This document shows positions 16,918-26,083 of a stretch of 64,000 nucleotides of DNA, in pieces (positions within the stretch are counted from its first letter, which is position 1; each line of letters starts with the position of its first letter). The notes below the pieces were generated by a model, which searched no databases, was not told the DNA's origin, and was given only the letters and a program-made list of their open reading frames with translations. The stretch is from Vreelandella zhuhanensis (GTDB taxonomy: Bacteria; Pseudomonadota; Gammaproteobacteria; Pseudomonadales; Halomonadaceae), in assembly GCF_009793355.1 (NCBI RefSeq), contig NZ_WTKP01000008.1, positions 168,135 to 232,134 of the forward strand, in the 5' to 3' direction. A program made the position numbers and the translations under genes.

Positions 16918-18018
16918 GTGCCTGTCATCCGTATACGCCTGCTGTTGGGGGTTCTGGCTTTGCTGACGTTGGCTGGCTGTGAAAAGTCGCAAACGCTTGA
17001 GCCCGCTTCAGCCCGGCCAGTCAAGCTGCTCACCCTGGACGATGCCGGCGCTGCATTGATGCGCCACTTTCCGGCTCGTGTTGAAGCCTCCACCCGCAGC
17101 GATCTGTCGTTTCGCATGGCTGGCGAGCTGCTAGAACTCAATGTCGCGGCGGGCCAGCGAATCTCAGCCGGTGAGATGATTGCCCGTATCGACGATAGCA
17201 ATGCGCGGAGCCAGCTCGAAAGCGCTCGTTCCAGCCTGGAGCTGGCCGAGGCGACTTTCGAGCGCATGCGCTACACCCTGGAGCGGGGCGCTATCAGCCA
17301 GGTGCGTTTCGACGAGGCTAAAAGCCAATTGCGTGCGGCCCGTTCAGCCTTTGAGCAGGCCGATGAGCAGCTTGAGCATACCCGTTTGCGTGCTCCCTAT
17401 GACGGTGTGATTGCTCGCGTTCCTGTTGATAACCGCCAAATGGTGCAGGTCAAGGAAACGGTGGCAGTGATCCAGCAGCCCGGCCAATTGGATGTGGTGT
17501 TTCACTTGCCGGAGCAGATCGTACGGCGAATAGTCCCCGCCAACGACAGCGCGCTTCCCTTTGGCAACATGCTGGCTCATGAGGTGTATTTTTCGCAGGA
17601 TGGCTCTGCCTACCTGGCGCAACTCAAGTCTTACACCACTCAGGCCGACGCCCAAAGTCTGGCCTATGAAATCACGCTCACGTTGCCCCAGCCAGACGAC
17701 ATCACCTTGCTCGATGGAATGAGTGCCACCGTCCGGTTGGATTTGAGTGCCTGGATGCCTCAAGACGTGACACCGGTGTGGCGGGTTCCCCCCGAGGCGG
17801 TGAGCTATGCGGGTGAAAACCCCGATCAGGCCCGCGTGTGGCGTTTTCAAAGCCCCGACAGCATCGAGTCGGTTCCGGTAGAAGTCGGCTCGCTGACCTC
17901 GGCCGGTCTCGAAGTCAGGGGGGAACTGGCGCCCGACGATCGCTTGGTGGCGGCGGGAGCGAGTCGCTTACGTGCCGAGATATCGGTCATCCCCTGGGAA
18001 AAGGAACAGGGTCTCTAG
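16918..18018 (+). CDS. RND efflux periplasmic adaptor (membrane fusion protein, lipoprotein)
   Basis: A 366-residue HlyD/AcrA-type adaptor that links the inner-membrane pump to an outer-membrane channel. The N-terminus is a lipoprotein signal ending in LTLAGC (Cys near residue 21). Then come the barrel/lipoyl start FPARVEASTRSDLSFRMAGE, the helical hairpin with an ALTRGAISQ-like part (TLERGAISQVRFDEAK) and the second lipoyl half RLRAPYDGVIARVPVDN. It begins with GTG at 16918 after GAGGAGCTGTTACC. The pump gene begins at the base after its stop. No outer-membrane factor gene is nearby, so a TolC-like protein must be encoded elsewhere. Confidence 0.92.
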   Translation: MPVIRIRLLLGVLALLTLAGCEKSQTLEPASARPVKLLTLDDAGAALMRHFPARVEASTRSDLSFRMAGELLELNVAAGQRISAGEMIARIDDSNARSQLESARSSLELAEATFERMRYTLERGAISQVRFDEAKSQLRAARSAFEQADEQLEHTRLRAPYDGVIARVPVDNRQMVQVKETVAVIQQPGQLDVVFHLPEQIVRRIVPANDSALPFGNMLAHEVYFSQDGSAYLAQLKSYTTQADAQSLAYEITLTLPQPDDITLLDGMSATVRLDLSAWMPQDVTPVWRVPPEAVSYAGENPDQARVWRFQSPDSIESVPVEVGSLTSAGLEVRGELAPDDRLVAAGASRLRAEISVIPWEKEQGL

Positions 18019-21000
18019 ATGGTCGATTATTTTCTACGCCATAAGGCGGTTAGCTGGTTGATGACCGTAGTGCTGTTAGTCGGCGGGACGCTGTCCTTTC
18101 TTGACATGGGCCAGCTCGAGTTTCCCGAGTTCACTATTCGCAACGCCTTGGTGACGACGGCGTATCCCGGCGCCACTCCCAAGGAAGTGGAGCAGGAGGT
18201 CACTTCCACGCTTGAAGAATCGATCCAGGGAATGCCCAGCATCAAGCGCATCAGCTCGATCAGTTCCGATGGTTTGTCGCAGATCACCATAGAGTTGCAA
18301 AGCACCGTGCAGGAGGATGAGCTCCAGCAGTTATGGGATTCATTGCGGCGCAAGGTGGAAGACGCCCAGCCTCGTTTGCCGCCGGGAGCGCGTCAATCGC
18401 ACATAAACGATGACTTCGGCGATGTCTTCGGCTTGATGGTCAATCTCACCGGCGAAGGCTATGCGATGGCCGACCTGGCGGATCATGCCGATTTTCTCAA
18501 GCGTGAGTTGGCGCTGGTCGATGGGGTGAAAAAGGTCTCGCTGGGAGGGGAGCATCCGGAACGCATCTACGTCGAGGTCGATCGTGAACGCCTGAGCGCC
18601 TTGAATATTCCCCTTGCGCGCCTGCAACAATTACTCGATACCCAGAATGCCGTCGCTGATGCCGGCCACCTGAAGCAGAATGGACGCCGCTTTCTGGTTT
18701 CTCCCACGGGAAGTGCTGCCGATATCGAAGACTTGCGGGCATTGATCGTCAGTGAAGGCAATGGAGAGCTGGTCCGGCTGAGCGATATTGCCAAGGTTTA
18801 CCGTGATCTGGCCGATCAACCGCAACAGCTGTATCGCGACATGGGCCGCCCGGCGCTGTCACTGGGGGTATCGTTCAAGAGCGGCGTGAATGTCGTCGAT
18901 GTCGGGGAGCGTCTCGACCGGCGCCTGACCGAGCTCGAGGCCCGTACCCCGGTGGGCATGGAACTCAACGTGGTCTACGACCAGCCGCAGGTCGTCGACG
19001 ATGCCGTCTCTGGTTTCTTGATCAGCCTGATCCAGGCGGTGGCCATCGTTATCGTGGTGCTGATGCTGTTCATGGGCTGGCGCAGCGGTATCCTGATGGG
19101 GTCGATTCTGCTGATTACCATCATCGGTACTTTCATGATGATGCGCATTCACGGCCTGCAGCTCGAAAAAATCTCTCTGGGGGCGCTGATCATCGCCTTG
19201 GGAATGCTGGTCGACAATGCCATTGTGGTGACCGAAGGCATGCTGGTGGGACTCAAGCGCGGCTTGACGGTGCGTGAGGCCGCTCATCAGGTCGTCCGCC
19301 AGAATGCCTGGCCCCTGCTCGCGGCAACCTTGATTGCCGTGGCGGCATTCGCGCCTATCGGGCTTTCACCGGACACCACCGGCGAATTCATCGGCTCGCT
19401 GTTCTTCGTGCTGCTTTATTCGCTGCTGTTGAGTTGGGTGACGGCGCTGACCTTGACCCCGTTCTTCTTTGCAATGTTCTTTCGCAATGTCAGCGGGGGA
19501 GACGCGCAGCAGGACCCCTATCGTGGCGCGGTGTACCAGCTGTTTCGCCGCCTGATTACCCTCGGTATCCGCCTGCGCTGGGTAACGTTGGTCATGGTAG
19601 GACTGGTGCTGATGAGCGCCGGCTATGGTTTCACCTTCGTCAAGGATGCCTTTTTCCCGGCCTCCAATACGCCGATCTTCTTCGTCGATTACTGGATGCC
19701 GGAGGGTACCGATATCCTCGAGACCCAGCGGCGGATAAGTGAGCTCGAAGAGACGGTGATGGCGATGGAAGGTATCGAGCATCTGACCACCGTGGTAGGC
19801 GGTGGTGCACAGCGCTTTACCCTGACCTATTCACCTGAAGAGCGTTATGCCAGCTATGCGCAACTGATTGTGGAAACGCCGGACAAGCAGACTCAACATC
19901 AGCGCATGGGCGAGGTGGAGGCGGCGCTTGAACGTTACCACCCTGACGTCGATTACAAGATCATGCCGCTGGAAGTCGGCCCTGCGCCCAAGGCCAAGCT
20001 CGAGGCGCGGCTCTACGGCAGCGACCCCGAGGTGCTGCGTCAACTTGGTGCCGACGTCGAGGCGCTGTTCCATGACGAGCCCCTGGCAACCAGTGTGCGA
20101 CAGAGTTGGCGCAACCGGGTGCAAGTCATCAAACCGGTATTTCTCGAGGATGCCGCGCGTCGCCTCGGTGTCACTCGCGCCGGCCTGGCCGATACCCTGG
20201 CGCTCAATACCAGCGGGACCCAGGTGGGTATCTACCGCGATGGCAGTGACCTGATTCCAATTATCGCTCGGGCAGGGCCCGGGCAGCGTCACGACGTGGA
20301 TAACGTCGGTTCATTGAATGTCTGGAGCGAGGAGCGCGGTCGCTATATTGCGGCCGACCAGGTCATCGAGCGGGTCACCACCCAGGTCGCCGACCCGCTG
20401 ATATTGCGCCGCAATCGTCAGCGCATGCTGGCGGTGTATGCCGAACCGCATCCGCTGAGCGGCGTTACCGCAGCAAGCGTTCTGGAGCGGATTCGACCCG
20501 AAGTCGAGGCGCTTGAATTGCCTCCGGGCTACCGGCTGGAATGGGGTGGCGAGTACGAAACCGCGGGCGAAGCGCAGAGCGGCCTGTTCGCCTCCCTGCC
20601 GCTGGGGCTGGTGGTCATGTTCATCATCACGGTGGTGCTGTTCAACAACCTGCGCCAGGCACTGGCGATCTGGTCGTTGGTACCGCTGACGATAATCGGC
20701 GTGGTCGGGGCTCTGTTGCTGACCGGCTTGCCTTTCTCGTTCATGGCGCTGCTGGGAACCTTGAGCCTGATCGGCATGGTGCTCAAGAACGCCATTGTGC
20801 TGGTCGAGGAAATCAACGTGCAATTGCCGCTACACGAGCATCGTTACCATGCCGTGGTGCGTGCAGCGGTAAGCCGCGTGCGCCCGGTAGCCATGGCGGC
20901 GCTGACCACCATGCTGGGCATGATTCCGCTGATCAACGATGCGTTTTTCTCCAGCATGGCAGTGGCCCTGATCGGCGGCCTGGGTGTGGCAACGCTATTA

Positions 21001-21060
21001 ACGCTGGTGGTACTGCCGGTGGTGTATTGCGTGCTTTATCGTATTCGGATACAGGCGTGA
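18019..21060 (+). CDS. RND-family efflux pump, inner-membrane transporter subunit
   Basis: A 1013-residue proton-driven RND transporter of the AcrB-like superfamily with twelve membrane helices and two large periplasmic loops. Signatures include the N-terminal helix and FPEFTIRNALVTTAYPGATP, GALIIALGMLVDNAIVVTEG (helix 4, carrying the proton-relay Asp pair) and LSLIGMVLKNAIVLVEEIN (helix 10). Compared with AcrB (1049) it is slightly short, matching the subgroup paired with short lipoprotein adaptors. It starts immediately after the adaptor gene and should be controlled by the palindrome at 16817-16852. Substrates cannot be told from sequence. Confidence 0.94.
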   Translation: MVDYFLRHKAVSWLMTVVLLVGGTLSFLDMGQLEFPEFTIRNALVTTAYPGATPKEVEQEVTSTLEESIQGMPSIKRISSISSDGLSQITIELQSTVQEDELQQLWDSLRRKVEDAQPRLPPGARQSHINDDFGDVFGLMVNLTGEGYAMADLADHADFLKRELALVDGVKKVSLGGEHPERIYVEVDRERLSALNIPLARLQQLLDTQNAVADAGHLKQNGRRFLVSPTGSAADIEDLRALIVSEGNGELVRLSDIAKVYRDLADQPQQLYRDMGRPALSLGVSFKSGVNVVDVGERLDRRLTELEARTPVGMELNVVYDQPQVVDDAVSGFLISLIQAVAIVIVVLMLFMGWRSGILMGSILLITIIGTFMMMRIHGLQLEKISLGALIIALGMLVDNAIVVTEGMLVGLKRGLTVREAAHQVVRQNAWPLLAATLIAVAAFAPIGLSPDTTGEFIGSLFFVLLYSLLLSWVTALTLTPFFFAMFFRNVSGGDAQQDPYRGAVYQLFRRLITLGIRLRWVTLVMVGLVLMSAGYGFTFVKDAFFPASNTPIFFVDYWMPEGTDILETQRRISELEETVMAMEGIEHLTTVVGGGAQRFTLTYSPEERYASYAQLIVETPDKQTQHQRMGEVEAALERYHPDVDYKIMPLEVGPAPKAKLEARLYGSDPEVLRQLGADVEALFHDEPLATSVRQSWRNRVQVIKPVFLEDAARRLGVTRAGLADTLALNTSGTQVGIYRDGSDLIPIIARAGPGQRHDVDNVGSLNVWSEERGRYIAADQVIERVTTQVADPLILRRNRQRMLAVYAEPHPLSGVTAASVLERIRPEVEALELPPGYRLEWGGEYETAGEAQSGLFASLPLGLVVMFIITVVLFNNLRQALAIWSLVPLTIIGVVGALLLTGLPFSFMALLGTLSLIGMVLKNAIVLVEEINVQLPLHEHRYHAVVRAAVSRVRPVAMAALTTMLGMIPLINDAFFSSMAVALIGGLGVATLLTLVVLPVVYCVLYRIRIQA

Positions 21061-21165
21061 TGACTTAGTTTGATCAAGCAATTCTTGGTAATTTTTGGTT
21101 ATTAGATGGGGCGCTTTTCATTTTCATGAGCTACGTTTTCATGTTGTTTGGCTGGCTGGATTCCT

Positions 21166-22842
21166 ATGAGAGTACGCTATAGTTGGGTCATTTTTGCAGT
21201 AATCCTGATGTTTTCGTGTGCTTCTTTCGCGCAGGACGAGGAAGAGAGCGAGCGTCTCTGGTTCTCGGCTGACTCCCTGAACGAAGGGTTAGGTGAGGTG
21301 CCGGAAGAGGTCGAGCGCTCGACACCAAGAGAGGCGATAAGAAGTTTCATCGAACTCACCGAAAACGATGAGCATTCTGCCGCCGCTCACATCCTCAATC
21401 TTTCGGACATTCCAGCCTCCGAGCAGAAAAGCAGAGGAAGCCGGTTGGCAATGCAGCTTTCGTCGGTTCTCAGGCGCGGGGAGTGGATCAATATATCGAG
21501 TCTTCCAGGGCGGCAGGATGCTCTAGTTCAGGACCCGAGCGGTCAGCACCCGCGAGCCGGGGAGCCACGACGTTACCTCGAGGTGGTCTCGCTCAAGGCC
21601 CAAGGGCAAACCTATGATGTTCATCTAACGCGTTACAAGGTAGCGGAACAGGATCCGGTTTGGCTGATTTCGCCGGAAACAGTCGACATCATTCCAATCC
21701 TCTACGAAAAATTCGGCCCCTCCTGGATAGAGCAGTATATCCCCGAGCGATACAAACAGTCGCTTGGCATGCTGCAGCTGTGGGAGTGGATTGCGATTCC
21801 GGTGTTTCTTGTTCTTATCGGGTCGCTCGGTTTTGGCGTATATGCCCTTGTTGGACTGGTGAAACGGTGGCTGCCCCCGGGCATGTACAGCATGTTTGCC
21901 GGTAGGATCGGGATGCCTATGGCCTTCATCGTGATGGCTATCGTGACCCAGATTCTTCTTGGCTATGTGGTTTCGTTTTCAGGCGCCGGCACTACTTTCT
22001 TCAGGTTGCTTTTGGCGGTCATCACGGCCTGGGGGGCCGCTCTCATAGCCCTGCATCTGGTGGATACGATGTTGCTCAAGGTGACTGCACGCCTCGTGGG
22101 CGATATCGATGATACGAAATACAAGGATGAGCGGAAGTTACTGACCTCCCTATATACGTTGCGCCGCACAATCATTCTGGTCACCGTGGTCGCTGCAGTG
22201 ATCTATGTGCTGATAAAGATTGAAATCTTCGAGACGCTGGGGACGACGCTACTTGCATCAGCGAGTGTCGCGGCAGTGCTGGCGGGGATTGCCGGTCAGG
22301 CAGTGCTGGGTAATATCATGGCATCGTTTCAAGTATCGTTGGCGAAGCCTATCCGTATCGGCGACAGCATTCTCTTCGAGGGGCAATGGTGCTATGTGGA
22401 AGGTATCTTTTATACCTACATCCGTCTGAGGGTCTGGGATGATCGCCGACTCATCGTGCCAGTGAAGTACTTTGTTTCACAACCGTTCGAGAACTGGTCG
22501 GCCAAGAGTGCCAAAACCTACCGGAATATCGTGTTGACCCTTCACCTCAATGCGGATGTGGAATACTTGAGAGAGAAGTTCAAGACGTTTGCCAAGCAGG
22601 AAGAGGGCGTCATCGAACATGACAAGCTTTTATGCTTCGTGACCGGGCAGACGGCTGCCGCCCAGGAAATCACGTTCTACCTGATGACGCCGGAGCCAAT
22701 GGCCGGATGGGTTGCGGAAATGAACGTGCGGGAAAAGTTGCTGGCTTTTATCAGGGATAACCATCCCGAATGGTGGCCCAGAGACGTGGTGGTCATCAGT
22801 CAGCAGGACGTAACGCGTGGCGATGAGAAAAGCGACCACTGA
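21166..22842 (+). CDS. MscS-family mechanosensitive channel with N-terminal periplasmic domain
   Basis: A 558-residue membrane protein. It has a signal peptide (about residues 1-22), an acidic periplasmic domain of ~180 residues, membrane helices from about residue 205, and the MscS pore and beta domain. The pore helix region ASVAAVLAGIAGQAVLGNIM is clear, followed by IRIGDSILFEGQWCYVEGI and a C-terminal alpha/beta region. MscS-type channels open under membrane tension to release solutes on osmotic downshift. I start at the ATG at 21166; a TTG at 21148 would put six residues before the signal peptide. The upstream ribosome site is weak. The next genes (cation antiporter, Usp) suggest an ion or osmotic stress group. 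Confidence 0.87.
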   Translation: MRVRYSWVIFAVILMFSCASFAQDEEESERLWFSADSLNEGLGEVPEEVERSTPREAIRSFIELTENDEHSAAAHILNLSDIPASEQKSRGSRLAMQLSSVLRRGEWINISSLPGRQDALVQDPSGQHPRAGEPRRYLEVVSLKAQGQTYDVHLTRYKVAEQDPVWLISPETVDIIPILYEKFGPSWIEQYIPERYKQSLGMLQLWEWIAIPVFLVLIGSLGFGVYALVGLVKRWLPPGMYSMFAGRIGMPMAFIVMAIVTQILLGYVVSFSGAGTTFFRLLLAVITAWGAALIALHLVDTMLLKVTARLVGDIDDTKYKDERKLLTSLYTLRRTIILVTVVAAVIYVLIKIEIFETLGTTLLASASVAAVLAGIAGQAVLGNIMASFQVSLAKPIRIGDSILFEGQWCYVEGIFYTYIRLRVWDDRRLIVPVKYFVSQPFENWSAKSAKTYRNIVLTLHLNADVEYLREKFKTFAKQEEGVIEHDKLLCFVTGQTAAAQEITFYLMTPEPMAGWVAEMNVREKLLAFIRDNHPEWWPRDVVVISQQDVTRGDEKSDH

Positions 22843-22938
22843 GGGGTGTCCATGTAGTAAGCCAATTTGCGGTCACCAGCACAGGTATTCCTGGGGGAGT
22901 ACACAGGAGCCTTGAACACGACAAGTGCTGCGCTTATT

Positions 22939-22952
22939 GCTTGAATTCAAGC
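22939..22952. promoter_or_regulatory. 14-bp palindrome upstream of the cation antiporter gene
   Basis: GCTTGAATTCAAGC is a perfect inverted repeat in the 171-base gap before the antiporter gene. It may be a regulator site, but no promoter could be placed confidently beside it and short palindromes arise by chance. Confidence 0.3.
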
Positions 22953-23013
22953 CAAGCAGTAATCTCTTTTACAAAGAGCCATCAGATTCCAGGGAAAATG
23001 AGGAGAGGAAAGC

Positions 23014-24702
23014 TTGGTTGAGTTGATCACGCACTCGTCCTTCACGGAAATTGCGGCACTTCTGGTGCTGGCAGCCCTCCTGGGTTTCGTTGGCTTATTG
23101 CTGAGGCAACCACTGATTGTGAGCTTTATTGCCGTTGGCCTGATTGCGGGGCCATCGGTTCTGGATATTGTCCATTCCGAGGAGCAGATCGAACTGCTTT
23201 CCGAACTGGGGATCGCTGTCCTGCTGTTTCTGGTGGGTATAAAGCTGGATGTAAAGCTCATTCGGTCCATCGGCGGTGTGTCCCTGCTCACGGGGCTTGG
23301 GCAGGTCGCCTTCACTTCCATCATCGGTTATTTCATCGGGCTGGCTGTTGGCCTGGATCACATTGCCAGTATCTATGTGGCGGTCGCGCTGACGTTTTCA
23401 TCCACAATCATCATCGTCAAGTTGCTGTCGGATAAACGGGAAATCGACTCACTGCACGGTCAGATTGCGCTGGGTTTTCTAATTGTTCAGGATCTTGTTG
23501 TGGTTCTGGCGATGATCGTTCTGGCGGCTATCGGCATAGGTGCCGGGCAGGGGGACGCGGACAGCGCATCCATGTGGCAGGTGACGCTCTCTGGCATCGG
23601 TTTGCTGTTATTTGTCATCGTGTTTGTCCGATACATCGCCAACCCACTCACTGAGCATCTGGCGAAATCTCCGGAACTGCTGGTCATTTACGCGATCGCG
23701 CAAGCCGCCCTGTTTGCAGCGATCGGTGATCTGATCGGCCTGGGCATGGAAGTGGGTGGCCTGCTGGCCGGTGTCGCACTGGCATCCACCCGCTATCGCG
23801 AAAGCATCTCTGCCAGGCTTGCACCGTTAAGGGACTTTTTGCTGCTGTTTTTCTTTATCGCATTGGGGGCGTCTCTGGATTTGTCGCTTATGAATGCCCA
23901 TATCCCCGGAGCAATCATATTCTCCCTGTTTGTGCTGATCGGTAACCCGCTTATTGTGCTGGCCATTATGGGGGCGTTGGGCTACCGCAAAAGGACCGGC
24001 TTTCTGGCGGGCTTGACTGTGGCACAGATCAGCGAATTTTCCCTGATTTTTATTGCCATGGGCGTGAGTCTGGGGCATGTGCAACAGGATGTGCTGGGCC
24101 TGGTAACTCTGGTCGGCATCGTCACCATTGCGGCATCGACTTACATGATCACCTATTCCCACAGCCTCTACACGCTTCTCGAACCGCTAATAGGCGTTTT
24201 TGAGCGCACAGGCACCCCACGCGAACAATCTACGGAGCAGCATCCAGGGGGCCATTATCAGGTCGTCATTTTCGGGCTGGGCCGCCTGGGCACCGCCATT
24301 GCCGCACGACTCAGGGAAAATGGCATCAAGGTGCTGGGGCTGGACTTCAATCCTTCGGCCATCAAATATTGGAATTCTCTAGGGTTGGATACAGCCTACG
24401 GAGATGTGAAGGATGCCGAGTTTATGGGGGCGTTGCCGCTTCGCAATGCGCATTGGGTTGTGTCCACGATACCGCATCACCATACCGGGGTTTCGACCGA
24501 AGATACGATAAAAACTATCATACAATTAACCCGGTCGGCAGGATTCATCGGTAATCTGGCGGCGGTATCGCAAAGCAGAACAGAGACTGAAGAGTTAAAA
24601 TTGCTGGGTGTAGAGCTTGTACTTGAGCCCTTTCAGGATGCTGCTGATCGAGCTACGGAATTGCTATTGGAAGGCCTTGTTTCCGAACCCCGTCACCCCT
24701 GA
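23014..24702 (+). CDS. CPA2-family monovalent cation:proton antiporter with RCK/TrkA-N domain (KefB-like)
   Basis: A 562-residue protein with an N-terminal Na+/H+-exchanger membrane domain (about residues 10-390, twelve or so helices; LRQPLIVSFIAVGLIAGPSV and FSLIFIAMGVSLGHV are typical) and a C-terminal cytoplasmic NAD-binding domain from about 410 (VVIFGLGRLGTAIAARL with GxGxxG, then LGLDFNPSAIKYW). Such proteins exchange K+ or Na+ for H+ and are gated by nucleotide binding. No far C-terminal RCK_C domain is seen. The start is TTG at 23014, supported by GAGGAGAGGAA just upstream. It probably works with the adjacent MscS channel and the Usp protein encoded 20 bases downstream. Confidence 0.88.
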   Translation: MVELITHSSFTEIAALLVLAALLGFVGLLLRQPLIVSFIAVGLIAGPSVLDIVHSEEQIELLSELGIAVLLFLVGIKLDVKLIRSIGGVSLLTGLGQVAFTSIIGYFIGLAVGLDHIASIYVAVALTFSSTIIIVKLLSDKREIDSLHGQIALGFLIVQDLVVVLAMIVLAAIGIGAGQGDADSASMWQVTLSGIGLLLFVIVFVRYIANPLTEHLAKSPELLVIYAIAQAALFAAIGDLIGLGMEVGGLLAGVALASTRYRESISARLAPLRDFLLLFFFIALGASLDLSLMNAHIPGAIIFSLFVLIGNPLIVLAIMGALGYRKRTGFLAGLTVAQISEFSLIFIAMGVSLGHVQQDVLGLVTLVGIVTIAASTYMITYSHSLYTLLEPLIGVFERTGTPREQSTEQHPGGHYQVVIFGLGRLGTAIAARLRENGIKVLGLDFNPSAIKYWNSLGLDTAYGDVKDAEFMGALPLRNAHWVVSTIPHHHTGVSTEDTIKTIIQLTRSAGFIGNLAAVSQSRTETEELKLLGVELVLEPFQDAADRATELLLEGLVSEPRHP

Positions 24703-24722
24703 TTTTCAAGGAGCGCTGCTCT

Positions 24723-25685
24723 ATGAAAAGGTTCAAGAACATTCTTTTCGTGCTGGGCAATCGCACCGATGAAACCTCGCCGTCGTTGATGCGTGCCATT
24801 GCTCTGGCCAAAACCAACCAGGCTGATTTGACGCTGCTATATGTACTTCCGAAGCTTTCATTAACATCCTATTCAAAAAAAATGGGTATTAGCAGTCAGC
24901 AGCTCAAGGAAAAGGTGCAGGAACACGAGGAGGCCAGATTACATCAGCTTTTCTCTTCGCTGGAGCCGGATCTTGGGATCAGAACAGAGCTGAAGGTTGG
25001 TAAAAGATACCTCGAAAGTATTCGTGCAGTGCAGTCCGAGAGCTTCGATCTGGTTATCAAGGAGGCCGACGCCATCGACTGGTTTTCTCGATTTCTCGGT
25101 AGCGACGACATGCATCTCCTGCGCAAGTGCCCCTGCCCGGTTTGGCTGATGAAAAAAGATGAAAAAGCCGATTATCGCAACATCATGGCGGCTGTTGATT
25201 TTGACACTGGCAAGGATAAACCGAGCAGCGATGCCCTTAATCAGACCATACTTGATCTTGCCTGCTCATTGTCATTGTCGGAACTGGCAGCGGTTCATGC
25301 CGTGAACGTTTATGACGTACCTGAATCCGGATTTATCAGCCTGTGGGTAGAAAATGCGGATAAAGTTGAGCAGGAACTGGCGGAAGATGAGCGTCGTCAT
25401 AGGCAGTACAGAATGGATGCACTTCTTGACGAGTTAAAAGGCAGAATGGGGGAAGAGACCTATCATTATCTGTCACTGCGTACTCATGTTGTTCCGGGAA
25501 TTCCAGGTCGTGATCTGCCCAAAATGGTAGAAACTATCAAAGCCGATCTAGTGGTGATGGGAACGGTCGCCCGTACCGGGGTTGCCGGCGTTATTATTGG
25601 CAATACCGCAGAGGCCGTTCTTTCACAACTCAACTGTTCCGTGCTGGCGATCAAGCCAAAAGGTTTTGAGTCTCCGATATTCTAG
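24723..25685 (+). CDS. Tandem-domain universal stress protein (UspE-like)
   Basis: A 320-residue cytoplasmic protein with two Usp domains. The first (1-145) starts FKNILFVLGNRTDETSPSLM. The second (about 155-320) ends with the nucleotide-binding motif MGTVARTGVAGVIIGNTAEA (G-x2-G-x9-G-S/T type). Usp proteins of this size resemble UspE and respond to stress or stationary phase; the exact role is not known. AAGGAGC precedes the ATG, and 20 bases separate it from the antiporter gene, so they are probably one transcript. Codon choice is noticeably more AT-rich than in most neighbours. Confidence 0.9.
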   Translation: MKRFKNILFVLGNRTDETSPSLMRAIALAKTNQADLTLLYVLPKLSLTSYSKKMGISSQQLKEKVQEHEEARLHQLFSSLEPDLGIRTELKVGKRYLESIRAVQSESFDLVIKEADAIDWFSRFLGSDDMHLLRKCPCPVWLMKKDEKADYRNIMAAVDFDTGKDKPSSDALNQTILDLACSLSLSELAAVHAVNVYDVPESGFISLWVENADKVEQELAEDERRHRQYRMDALLDELKGRMGEETYHYLSLRTHVVPGIPGRDLPKMVETIKADLVVMGTVARTGVAGVIIGNTAEAVLSQLNCSVLAIKPKGFESPIF

Positions 25686-25864
25686 TAGCTTTGAAGTCAT
25701 GCCCCGGCAAGCTGACGCATCTACAGATTTTTTTTAACAAGGGCTCACGCAGGCCAAGATGTAGGAAATAGGGGCTTGCCTGCGGAGCCAAGCGAAAATG
25801 TTCGACCCTCTTCCCGCAGCAGGCAACGTGTCACCCATTTGTCACCTTGCACAGAGCCCAACAA
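25686..25864. other. Intergenic region between usp and tRNA-Pro
   Basis: About 180 bases with no supported gene. A minus-strand reading frame crosses it and the tRNA, but its sequence is what a frame through a tRNA and its flank commonly gives, so I do not call it. Confidence 0.5.
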
Positions 25865-25902
25865 AAAACGGCCACTTGCTCGATGAGCTAAGTGACCGTT
25901 TT
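25865..25902 (-). terminator. Terminator of tRNA-Pro
   Basis: On the minus strand ACGGTCACTT, a loop, then AAGTGGCCGT followed by a T-run forms a hairpin just 3' of the tRNA gene. Confidence 0.82.
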
Positions 25903-25914
25903 TACTGAATTTTT

Positions 25915-25991
25915 TGGTCGGAATAGCAGGATTCGAACCTACGACCTCTGCCTCCCGAAGGCAGCGCTCTACCAAGCTGAGCTATATTCCG
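25915..25991 (-). tRNA. tRNA-Pro, anticodon CGG
   Basis: A 77-base cloverleaf on the minus strand. The acceptor stem CGGAATA/TATTCCG, the D-arm with AGCTCAGCTTGGTAGAGC, the anticodon stem CTGCC/GGCAG around TTCGGGA (anticodon CGG at positions 34-36), and the T-arm with GGTTCGAATCC are all present. The CCA end is encoded (TGG at 25915-25917 on the plus strand). It decodes CCG proline codons, common in a GC-rich genome. Confidence 0.95.
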
Positions 25992-26083
25992 ATATTGCAT
26001 CAAACCGCTGTGTGGCTCGACGGTGGTGGATAATACGCATTCTTCTGAGACTTTTCAAGCCTTTTGGGGGCAATTCGTTGCGT

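Noticed and set aside
21061..21165. Left attachment site matching the tRNA-Pro 3' end
   Set aside because: Only a ~8-base A/T-rich similarity is present, expected by chance.
25745..25975. Minus-strand frame across the tRNA-Pro and its downstream region, possible integrase remnant
   Set aside because: The part over the tRNA (EVVGSNPAIPTK-like) is the usual translation of tRNA sequence; nothing in the rest resembles an integrase.
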